The notes beneath the pieces were generated by a model, which saw nothing but the letters and a program-made list of their open reading frames with translations, was not told where the DNA came from and did not search any database. From Phyto melanocephala (taxonomy: Eukaryota > Arthropoda > Insecta > Diptera > Rhinophoridae), in assembly GCA_941918925.1 (NCBI GenBank), contig OW799233.1, forward strand, positions 72,195,578-72,259,577: DNA of 64,000 nucleotides. The letters run 5' to 3'. Every line of letters begins with the position of its first letter. Positions within the stretch are counted from its first letter, which is position 1. A program made the translations under genes and the position numbers. This document shows, in pieces, positions 10,865-20,536 of this stretch.

Positions 10865-11533
10865 CTAAAATTTATGAATTTAAAAGCCGCAATTTCGTAA
10901 TTGTGTATTAAAAAGATTGCTTACCTGTTGCTGCTGCCTTTTTTTATTTTGTTTCGATACTCCTGCTTGCTTTAATCAACTAAGCATGAAGACATTTGTA
11001 CTGCTTCTATTAATTTATATTCCATTTTAATAATCTTGCTGCCAAATAAGCAGAAAACTGAACTGAAGTCAAGTTTAATTGTCGACTGCTGCGACTAATC
11101 GAAAACAAACAAAGAGCGGCGGCTGAAGGCCGATAATATTTATATTATTTTTTTTTTATCTTCACACTAACAAAAAATTAATAAAACAAAAAATATTTTT
11201 ATTAGAAAATGTCAAGTTAGCTTCAAATTCATACAATCTATATATAAAAAAAGAGTTTTAAACCGAAAACAACTGTATGCTTCTGTGGCGGCTCATGCAT
11301 CACAAAAAAGTACGGCGGCTGCTGTAAGGCCGGTTGACTTCGCTTTTTGCGCACAACCATATGGTAGTTGTCAAAGTACTCGACGTACGCCAAAAGTTAA
11401 AAGTTGGTCAACTTTTGTACTTTGCGTTGACGGAGACGTAATGAATGTGACAACACTCATAAGAAAACATGTATTTTAACTAAGTTGAAAAAGTTGAAGT
11501 TTGACGGACGACGGATTCATTGTGCCCCAGCCT

Positions 11534-11812
11534 TATTAAAATATACTATGCTGCATAAAGAATGATTCAATCATAATATAAGTATAAGGTGGTTGCAATT
11601 GCACAAGTTCTATATTGTTTACATTTTTTATATGGAGTTTGTATTTTGGAGAAGTAGAGCAAAGAGAGCCTCTCAGACCACCTTGTAAATAAATATACTG
11701 TTTTGACAACGAAATCTTTTAAAATGTAAAAAAACAGTTTTAAAATCGGTATAGATTTTAATAAAGATTTTAAATCAAATCTACTAGATTTTGTGTAGGT
11801 GTAAATGTAGTA
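11534..11812. mobile_element. MITE family A, copy 2, right part
   Basis: Continues the family sequence after the Harbinger insertion and ends in GGTGTAAATGTAGTA. It is followed by TTA (11813-11815), which is also the left flank of the next copy. Confidence 0.85.
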
Positions 11813-11815
11813 TTA

Positions 11816-12230
11816 TACTACATTTACACCTGAGTACTTAAGGGATTTTGAGCGAAATCTTGTTCATTTCTAACAGATTTCCCATACAAAACGAAATCTA
11901 CTTCGCCACTAGATTTTGCCAGAATCTACTTAAAATCTAATAGTACTTCGTGATGCAACTGTGGTTTTTATTAAATTGTAATAAAATATACTACGCTGTA
12001 TATAGAAAATTTCAATCATAATATATAAGGTGGTTGCAATCGCACAAGTACTTTATTGATAACATTTTTTTTATATGGAGTTTGAATTTTGGAAAGGGTG
12101 AGCATAGTAAGCCTCTCAGACCACCTTGTAAATAAATATATTGTTTTGAAAACGAAATCTTGCAAAATGTCAAAAAACAAAAAACCGTTTATACGGTTTA
12201 GATGTTAATAAAGATTTTAAATCAAGTTAA
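11816..12230. mobile_element. MITE family A, copy 3 (right end lost)
   Basis: Begins TACTACATTTACACC directly after the shared TTA. It runs through the family body (CTCTCAGACCACCTTG) and breaks off at TTTTAAATCAAG, where the 118-bp array begins. Confidence 0.85.
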
Positions 12231-12239
12231 GATTTAAAA

Positions 12240-13195
12240 TAGTCGCCAATTTTGAAATTCTAGCTTCATAAGCGTTGATAAAACAAAAAATACTAGTATT
12301 ATAATAGAAAAAAATTAGAAAACGTGGTTTTTGATCGCCCGTAATGTTTTTAGTCTCACCTGAAATTAATAGTCCCTAATTTTAGAATTCTAGCTTTATT
12401 ATCGCAGACATAACAAAAAGTACATAAAATAATCGAAAAAGTACCTTTTCGGTTCCCTATACATTTGTACTCTTATCCGTAATCAATAATACCTCACTTC
12501 ATAAACGTAGAAAATGCACAAAGTACCATAAAAAATTAAAAAAGTACCTTTTAGGTCGCCCATAAAATTTTCAGTCTCACCTTGTATCAATAGTCCTTGA
12601 TTGAACAATCCTATCTTCATAAACGCAGAAAATACAAAAAGTACCACAAAAATTCAAAACAGTACTTTCTTGGTCGACCATAAGATTTTCGGTTTTACCT
12701 TATATCAATAGTCACTTAGTTCGAAATTTTAGCTTCATATACGTAGAAAATACAAAAATATAATAACATTTCAAAAAAAGGAGCTTTTTGGTCGCCCATA
12801 ATATTTCCAATCCCTCCTCGTATCAATAATCACTAATTTAAAAATATAGCGTCATAAACGTTAAAAGTACAAAAAATAAAATAAAACAGAGAAAGAGAGA
12901 GAGACTCATAATATTTTTCGTCTAACCACTGATAAATAGTTTTTTTATTTTAAAATTCTAGCTTAAAAGATACAAAAAGTATCAGAAAAAGACAAAAAGT
13001 ACTTTTTTGGTCGCCTTTAACATCTACAGTTTCATCTTGTTTCCAGAGTCACTAATTTAAAAATTCTAGCATCCCAAACATTGAAAGTACAAAAACTATC
13101 ATAAATATTACAAAAAGTACCATATAAATGCGAAAAAGTATCTTTGTGGTAGCCCATAATATTTTCAGTTTCAATGGCTTTTGATTTCGAAGCTT
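12240..13195 (-). repeat. ~118-bp tandem array, minus orientation, about 8 units
   Basis: Diverged units recur at about 117-121 bp, marked by GGTCGCCCATAA, CAGTCTCACCTTGTATCAA, TAGTC and TTCATAAACG..GAAAATACAAAAAGTACC. The same unit appears in reverse at 14040-15560 and 17470-17990. No ORF. Unit-to-unit divergence is high, suggesting an old array. Confidence 0.8.
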
Positions 13196-13199
13196 TAGC

Positions 13200-14040
13200 T
13201 TCATCTATCTATATACATATATAAAAGAGTAACGTGACTGACTGAATGACTGACTGATTCATCATCGCAAAGCCCAAACGCAAAGAGATAGAGACATGAA
13301 AGTTGGACAATCGGTTCGCTTTTCAATGTATAGTTCCACTAAGAAGGGATTTTTGGAAATTCGCACTTTAAAGGGGTAAAAAAGGGTAAAATCGGTAATC
13401 TTATATCTGCTAAACTAAAAATGATACAAATTAAATTGAAAAAGTATTGTAATTGGCACAAAATAATATAAATAAATAAATTGACAGGTGTCTGGCCTTT
13501 TTTTGAATTTTCAACCCCTAAGGGGAAAAAAATGGGTAAAAACTATAATTTGGTACTTTTTTGGTACCCTATGTAACTTCCAAACGCATAAAGATAGGAA
13601 AAAAATTTAAACTGCGAGAAAATATTTCAAATTTCAAATTCGCATGTATAAGGGGTAAAAATTTTCCCTTTTTTGGTACTTTTTTTAAAAGAAATATTAT
13701 TCAATGCGACAAAATTTGATCATTATTATTAGAATATGGACAATTATTTAGGTTAAATTTTTGAGGACAAAAATGGTACCAAAAGGGGGAAAATTCCAGA
13801 AAATGTATGTAATTCCTAATTAGACTGCAAATTTTCACAAAATTTTTAATTGGGATTTCACCAGACTTAAAAAATTATGTAATTTAGTAAAAATTTAAAC
13901 ACATTCATAACAGGGTAGAAGAGGGAAAAATCGGGAAAAGAGTTTGGTACTTTTTAGAACTTAATTACTTTTATGCAAAAAAGAGTAGATTTGCTGACTT
14001 TTAATCAAGTCTATTAAAATATTTTGTTACATAGATATTG
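13200..14040 (+). repeat. Core repeat C, plus copy, joined to array
   Basis: Starts CTATATACATATATAAAAGAG, then GTGACTGACTGA, TCATCATCGCA, AGCCCAAACGCAAAGAGA, GAGACATGAAAG and several GGTACC/AAGGGG blocks. It leads directly into the plus-orientation 118-bp array. It probably forms one element with that array. Confidence 0.7.
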
Positions 14041-15560
14041 GAACACTTTAAACTTGGAATTGGGAACTTGGACCAAAAATGTACTTTTTCGCATTTCTAT
14101 GGCACTTTTTGTATATTCTACGTTTAAAAAGGTACAATTCTACCTAGAACTATTAATTTCAGGTAAGACTTAAAATGTTATGGGTGACCAGAAAGGTACA
14201 TTTTTGAATTTTTATGGTACTTTTTGCTTTTTCTACGTTTATGAAGGTAGGATTGTACAATCAGGGACTATTGATTTTAGGAGAGACTAATAATTTTATG
14301 GGCGACCAAAAAGGTACTTTTTTGTATTGTTCTAGTACCTTTTGTATTTTCAACGTTTGCGAAGCTAGAATTTAAAAGTTAGTGACTATTGATTCAAGGT
14401 GAGACTAAAAATGTTATGGTCGACAAAAAAGGTAATTTTTAGAATTTTTATGGTACTTTTTGTATTTTCTAAATTTTCGAATCTAGAATTTTCAAATTAG
14501 TGACTATTGATACAAGGTGAGACTGAAAATCTTATGGTCGACCAAGAAGGTAATGTTTTGAATTTTTGTGGTACTTTTTTTATTTTCTACGTTTATGAAG
14601 ATAGGATTATTCAATCAAGGAATATTGATGCAAAGTGAGACTGTAAATGTTATGGGCGACCTTAAAGGTACTTTTTTTTAATTTTTTATGGTACTTTTTT
14701 TATTTTCTACGTTTATGAAGATAGGATTGTACAATCAAGGACTATTGATTCCAGGTGAGACTAAAAACGTTATGGGCGACCAAAAAGGTACTTTTTTGAA
14801 TTTTTATGGTACTTTTTGTATTTTTAACGTTTTCGAAGCTAGAATTTTGAAATAAGTGACTATTGATACGAGGTGAGACTGAAAATGTTATGGGCGACCA
14901 AAAAGGTACTTTTCTGACTTTTAATGGGACTTTTTGTATTTTTTACGTTTATAAAGCTAAAATTGTGAAATAAAGGATTATTGATTCAAGTTAGAACTAA
15001 AATGATATTGAAGACACAAAAAAGCCTCTGCATTTTTATTGTACTCTTTGTATTTTTACGTTTGTAAACCTAGATTCATAAAATTACTGTTTTTATACCC
15101 TTCACCTGTGGTGCACAAGGGTATATATAGCTTTGTCATTCCGTTTGTAATTTCTACAATTTTCATTTCCGACCCCATAAAGTATATATTTTCTGAAAGC
15201 TTATGAATAGAGGAGTCGATTAAGCCCTGACCGTCTGTCCGTGTGTTGGTTGAAATCAACTTTTAGCAGCAACTACATGCGCCTCAGATCTAAATAAAAT
15301 TAATTTGTTTGGCTCAGCAGATGCTACATTTATTCTAACCAGTATATACATATGTAACGTATTTTATATGGGATGAATGGTGATACAAACAATTGATATT
15401 GCATGACTACACGTTGTGAAGGGTATATAAGATTCGGCACGGCCGAATATAGCACTGTTACTTGTTTGATCCGAGGTCTAACTCCTAATATAATGGACGA
15501 CAGAAATTACTTTTTTCTCATTTTTTATATATTTTGTATACATACATAGAATTCTGAATG
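14040..15560 (+). repeat. ~118-bp tandem array, plus orientation (interrupted at 15091-15473)
   Basis: ATGGGCGACCAAAAAGG and its variants occur near 14178, 14299, 14417, 14534, 14652, 14773 and 14889, a spacing of 116-121 bp. Each unit carries GGTACTTTTT, TTTCTACGTTTATGAAG.TAGGATT and TATTGAT..AGGTGAGACT. A last decayed unit resumes after the inserted 15091-15473 element (CCGAGGTCTAACTCC, ATGGACGACAG). Confidence 0.85.
15091..15473. mobile_element. Short interspersed element ending ATTCGGC-CGAATATAGCACT
   Basis: TTTTTATACCCTTCACC... to ...GAAGGGTATATAAGATTCGGCACGGCCGAATATAGCACTGTTACTTGTTT is inserted cleanly inside one 118-bp unit, with TGTTT on both sides. Related termini occur inverted at 56094-56170 and 63085-63476, with decayed traces near 48040 and 50411. 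A 67-codon minus-strand frame inside is fortuitous. The internal hairpin (TTCGGCACGGCCGAA) is conspicuous. I do not know the family name. Confidence 0.6.
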
Positions 15561-15880
15561 TAGGTAATAATAAACCAAGTGGAAGTTTTAGTGAAGGAAA
15601 AAATGTTACTTTTATTATTTTTAGGATCATTTTTGCAAATTATGAATCTTAATTTTTGAAACTCAGTAGCATTGATCTTGCTTTTAGTTAGAAAATATAT
15701 GCCCGATATATCCTTACTCTACTTTTTATTTTTCTAAGTAAATTGAATCAGAGATACAAATTTTCATAAATTGAACCAAAAATATTTAATAATTATAAAT
15801 AGAACTTGAGTGTTCAATAAATAGTAAGAACTGCGCTATCGAAGTAGCGGGTTAAATGCTAGTAAACATATATACAAGAA
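15561..15880. other. AT-rich spacer without recognised feature
   Basis: Diverged, A/T-rich DNA between the array remnant and the inverted core. It may be an unrecognisable part of the same repeat family. Confidence 0.4.
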
Positions 15881-16718
15881 GTACCATATAAAAGAGATTT
15901 AGTAGTTTTTTGGATTTTCCATATCTATGTACGTATTCCAAGATTAAAATGTTTGAGTATCTATTTAACAATAAAATATTTTAATAGACATGATTTTTAG
16001 TAAATAAATATAATCTTTTTTGCATGAAAATTAGTATGTTCCAAAAAGTACCAAACCGTTTTCCCAAATAAATATGCCTGTTATAAATATGCTTAAATTT
16101 TTATTAAATGCAACCACTTTTTATGTGTAAAGAAATGCTTTAAACAAATTTTATGCAAATTGGCCCTGTAATAAGGAGTTATACACATTTCCAAGTATTT
16201 CTCATTTTTGGTTCCTTTTTTGTGTTCTTAAAAGTTTTAAAAAATTTCACCTTAATAGTTCTCCATATTTTATTACGTGATAGTAATTATTATTTAATGT
16301 TGCTTTAAATAATATAAGACAACTGTTTTTTTTTTTAAAGCACCATATAGAGAAACCATTTCTACCGCTTTTATATTCGAATTTAAAAAAAAGTGCCGAA
16401 TAATTTTTTTGCGGACTAACTAATACAATTTAAATTTTTTTTATAGCTTTGTGTTTAAATGTTGCATAGGGTATCAAAATATAATGTTTACCCGTTTTCG
16501 CCACTAAGGTGATGAAAATTTAAATAAGTGTCACACACCAGTCAAGTTAAGTTTTGAGTAGATTACAATACCTTTTCAAGTTAATTTGAATCATTGTTAG
16601 TTAAGCAGATTTTAGTGAATCTAAACATCAGAAGAGGAACCCACTATCCAAATTTCATGTCTCTAGCTTTTTGCGTTTGGGCTGTGCGATGATAAATCAG
16701 TCAGTCACGTTATCTTTA
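15880..16718 (-). repeat. Core repeat C, minus copy (left arm of inverted pair)
   Basis: The reverse complement matches the core, including GAGACATGAAATTTGG, CATCGCACAGCCCAAA and the GACT repeats at its right end (16640-16715). Together with the next copy it makes a head-to-head inverted duplication. Confidence 0.75.
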
Positions 16719-16790
16719 CATGTAACGTGATTGACTGACTGATTAATCATCGCACAGCCCAAACGCAAAGAGCTAGAGACATGAAACTTG
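16652..16790. repeat. Near-perfect palindrome at head-to-head core junction
   Basis: The left arm TTTCATGTCTCTAGCTTTTT and onward through GGGCTGTGCGATGAT..CAGTCAGTCACGTTA mirrors the right arm TAACGTGATTGACTGACTG..ATCATCGCACAGCCC. Each arm is about 65 bases, with a spacer of only a few bases (TCTTTACATG). Such a structure would be expected to form a hairpin or cruciform. Confidence 0.8.
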
Positions 16791-17470
16791 GATAGTGGTA
16801 AAAACGGGTAAAATCGGTAATCTTATAACTGCAAGCCTATAAAAGATACAAATTAAATTGAAAAAGTATGTAACTGCCAAACTTCTATGTAACTTCCAAA
16901 CACATATAGCTAGAAGAAAATTTTAACTGTATTAGTTAATCCGCGATAATAGGATTAATTGGATTTCTGCAATTTTCTGAAATTCACATGTATATATATA
17001 TGTTCCTCTAACTCCCACTGGAGCATAGGGCGCCACATGTATAAGGGGCAAAAATTTTACCGTTTTTTGGTACTTTTTTATAATGTTATTTAATGGGACA
17101 AAATTTGATAATTATTATAGCCAAATAGAATATGGACAATTACTTAGGTGATATTTGTGGAAACTTTATGGGGGACAAAAAAGGTACCAAAAAGGGGAAA
17201 ACACCGGCAAATGTGTATAAATCCTAATTTTAGGGCCAATTTTCATAAAATTTATAATAGGGATTCCACCAGACATACAAAATAATGTAATGTGGTATAA
17301 ATTTAAACACATTCATAACAGGGTAGAATAGGGAAATTCGTGAAAACACTTTGGTACTTTTTAGAACATAATTACTTTTATGTACAAAAGAGTAGATTAA
17401 CTGACTTTAAATCATTAAAATACTTTGTTACATACAAAATATTTGAACATTTTAAACTTGGACCAAAAAT
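16719..17470 (+). repeat. Core repeat C, plus copy (right arm of inverted pair)
   Basis: Shares the core order with 13200-14040, including the late blocks ACACATTCATAACAGGGTAGAA and TTTGGTACTTTTTAGAAC. It then passes into the third 118-bp array. A 72-codon frame at 17340-17558 is an accident of the repeat. Confidence 0.7.
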
Positions 17471-17990
17471 GTACTTCTTCACATTTCTATGGTACTTTTG
17501 TATTTTCTACGTTTATAAAGGTAGAATTGTACAATCAAGAACTATTGATTCCAGGTGAGACTAAAAATTTTATGGGCCACCAAAAAGGTACTTTTTGAAT
17601 TTTTATGGTACTTTTTGTATTTTTAACGTTTGCGAACTTCGTAATTAGTGACTATAAATACAACGTGAGACTGAAAATGTTATAGGCAACCAAAAAGGTA
17701 CTTTAATCATTTTTATTGTACTTTTTGTATGTTCTAAGTTTACGAATATAGAATTTTCAATTAGTGACGATTGATACGAGGTGAGACTGAAAATGTTGTG
17801 GGCTACCAAACATTTTTTTTTTGTTTTTTATTATATTATTATTTTGTGTGTTATACGTCTATAGGAGATAGAATTTTGAAAAAAAGGACTATTGATTCAA
17901 ATTGAAAATAAAAATGATAATGGTAAGACAAAAGGTGCCTTTTCGCATTACTATTGTACTTTTTGCCTCTTTGCATTTTTTTTTACTTTT
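17470..17990 (+). repeat. ~118-bp tandem array, plus orientation, about 4 units
   Basis: Units carry ATGGTACTTTTGTATTTTCTACG, CAGGTGAGACTAAAAA and GGGC.ACCAAAAAGGTAC. They are more diverged towards the right end. Confidence 0.8.
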
Positions 17991-17999
17991 ATGGACTGA

Positions 18000-18764
18000 T
18001 CACGTTTAGGCGAGGATACAGAAAGCGAAAATGATTTTGCATCAGTGTAAGCGAGTGTGGACGTAGGTGGGGAATACGACGATTTTAAGACTGAGAATTA
18101 CTTACGCGTCTGTCTCCTGGTGGCAGAAGGCTACTAAAGTGACGATCAAGCGGAAGTTGGATGGGGTTCAGAAGATTGCTTGTATTGGTATATGTAGGAA
18201 AGGCAGGAACCGGGGTCCATTCAATTGAGTTGAACCTTTCCTGTTTCATATGTCTGGGGGAGTATATGTCCGTGGAATCTATGAAGCTGAGAAAGTGGAT
18301 AGAAACGACTACATATAGACAGGCACGTATAGTGCTCGAAAGGCCCTTTGGCAGAAATGCAGTCAGGGTACTCAGATATATTATCTTCACAGGATCGGGG
18401 TTGTGGAGGATGATGTTTGCAGAATGTGCCTTAAGACTGTTGAGACAGCGGCGCATGTAGTATGCGAATGTCTAGCAATGGCTGGCAATAGACTAAGTAC
18501 AACTGTCAGGCACACGTTGGATGTGAGTGCTAAGGGGAAAGTTAGTCTGGGGCAGATGCTGGAGATTACAAGGACTCTGTGATGAGGATTGGAGATAATC
18601 ATCAGTCTACAATGTGAAGTCACAAAAGTCTAGATCAAATGCTCAGTGAGGTCGGGGTAACCTTGTAATCTCTGGGTAACAAAGGGGGTCGAAAAGGTAC
18701 CCGTTAATGCAAGAGTCCTGCTGCGATATCCCCCCTACATGTATACGTAGGGCCTCCCTACTTA
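18000..18764 (+). pseudogene. Non-LTR retrotransposon 3' relic (R1/LOA/I-like)
   Basis: In mixed frames the plus strand shows VSWWQKATKVTIKRKLDGVQKIACIGI (the segment between RT and RNase H) and then CRMCLKTVETAAHVVCEC, a terminal Cys/His motif typical of R1/LOA/I-type ORF2. The frame ends at TGA 18580-18582. A short GC-richer 3' tail follows to about 18764. Frameshifts are evident and the element is strongly 5'-truncated. Confidence 0.7.
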
Positions 18765-19222
18765 TGACCATCAATTCATAGATTAAGGTATTGTAAACGG
18801 TATTTTTATTTTATTCATTACAAAGTCAGAAAAAAACAATTTTTCTCTAAGCTTAAGAGTTTTGTCATAGGTTTAAATTAAAACACGATTAATTATATTT
18901 TATTTATGTATTTATTTTCCATAAATTAAGATTTTTTATTTTAAATCCTTTTTTAGTGTTTTTGAAACATTGTTTTATTAAAATTAATTGAAATTTTATT
19001 TAAGTTATTATTTGTCCTTTTTAGGATTCTTTACAATCTCTTTTGAAGCGCAGATCAATACTGACTTTTTTATCACATGTGTATGTACATATCTATGTAT
19101 ATACATATACATATTTATATTAAACAAAAGAGTAATAAAGAAACACAATAACAAAATCGAACATGATTGTGCATGCAAAAAAACTGGGAGTTCATGACAT
19201 ACATATTTCTTCACCTAGTTAC
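18765..19222. other. AT-rich DNA, no feature seen
   Basis: T-rich and A-rich runs and ACATATGTA microsatellite-like pieces. The overlapping short frames on both strands are not credible genes. Confidence 0.5.
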
Positions 19223-19230
19223 GCATTGAT

Positions 19231-19483
19231 CAAGGCGAATTCATTATCAGGTGGTGTTGACAACGCAGCTGATCTAATTTTTTATTTGCATAAATGATGG
19301 TTGAGTTGTCAAATATTATTTATGTTTACATAGATTACTTTTTCCCGCGTAAGAAAAACACAAACAAAAACCATGTAGTTTTTGACACATCGACAGTCGA
19401 TAGCAACAATAAAAACCCATGTTGTTATTTTAATGTTGTATTTGTTGTAGAATTACCACCACCTGATAATTAAATTCGCCTTG
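19231..19483. mobile_element. hAT-type MITE, 253 bp, 8-bp TSD
   Basis: Inverted ends CAAGGCGAATTCATTATCAG / CTGATAATTAAATTCGCCTTG are flanked by perfect 8-bp duplications GCATTGAT (19223-19230 and 19484-19491). An 8-bp duplication fits hAT (or P) transposition. There is no coding capacity. Confidence 0.85.
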
Positions 19484-19491
19484 GCATTGAT

Positions 19492-20530
19492 CGTAAATTG
19501 GTAAGCAATAAAAATATACAATGTAAGTATATGTATGTACATACATACATTAAGGTTAAATGAATCAAAGTTAAAAAAAGTTAATTAATATTATAATAAG
19601 GGGTATTCACTATATAAATATAACTTCCCCATCCTTAAATTGACGCTCCGTGGATTTTTTTTATGTACATACATATGTGCATAAGTTTTTGAAACAAAAA
19701 AAAATTTCTTTTTATAACAAATTTAATAATAAATGAAAATATTCGAGTAATTCACATTATAAGTTTTTTACATATATCAAAGAATATAAATCGTATAAGT
19801 AGAATGCGCATCACGTACAAACAAAATTTCTTATGGCGGGAACCCGCTCTCTTCATTACGAATGGCTCTCATATAGTTTCGCTCACAAAATTTTGTAAAT
19901 GTAATTTGTTGTTGGTTTCTTTATTCATATTTATTTACAAGGAAGCAAAGAAACAAAATAAATACGAAATATGTAAAATAAATTCAAACAAATGTATACA
20001 AAAATTATTTTGAAAACAAATATGCTCGACTGTGTTACAGTAGCAAAAGCATATATATATATTGTTGTTGTACGAATGAGATTGCACCAATTGTGATCGA
20101 ATTTTATTTGCCCTTCTTAGCGAAAATTTTAGTGTACGTGTACAATTTTATTGATTTGAGATAATTTTAATACAATGAAATTTATTATATGTAGGTGAAT
20201 ATGTTTTTTTTCAACCATTTGAATTTCACTTGAGGTATTTTAAATAAATAAAATAAAACTAGAGTTAAGAATTATGTATTATTTTTTTTAGAACAAACAT
20301 AATGTTGAAAAGTTTATTCCTTTCAAAATTAAATAAATAATAATATTGGAAAAGTAATAAGTTTTTTTTATAAAACAATTGAAATAAAAACAAACTATGT
20401 ATGTATTTTTGTTAAGAATAAATAATTTTTGATATGTTTTTCCCACTTCATTAATTTCTGCCATCAAAAAGTGTTCAATAAGGATATGAACCACCCTTGT
20501 AAAATTAACAAAAATATTATACTTTAATAA
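19492..20530. other. AT-rich DNA, no gene recognised
   Basis: Contains ACATACAT repeats and A/T runs. It may include the unrecognised 3' end of the P-like element, but I found no terminal inverted repeat. Confidence 0.45.
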
Positions 20531-20536
20531 ATTACA

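Larger units (their letters stand above)
9107..11533 (+). mobile_element. Harbinger element 1, nested in MITE family A
   Basis: Near-perfect inverted ends of about 38 bp (AGGCTGGGGCACAATGAAT... / ...ATTCATTGTGCCCCAGCCT) sit exactly between the two halves of MITE copy 2. Flanks are TAA on the left and T/A-rich TTA-type on the right, compatible with a TWA target. It carries a plus-strand transposase relic and a converging minus-strand Myb-like relic. The subterminal 11080-11500 is non-coding. Confidence 0.85.

Noticed and set aside
11285..11479. 64-codon plus-strand frame near the right end of Harbinger element 1
   Set aside because: It lies in the subterminal non-coding part and has no motif.
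15056..15259. 67-codon minus-strand frame
   Set aside because: It is part of a dispersed repeat; the same sequence family occurs in non-coding contexts in this window.
18085..18623. Minus-strand frames of 123 and 78 codons
   Set aside because: They are antisense to the plus-strand non-LTR relic, which has the recognisable motifs.
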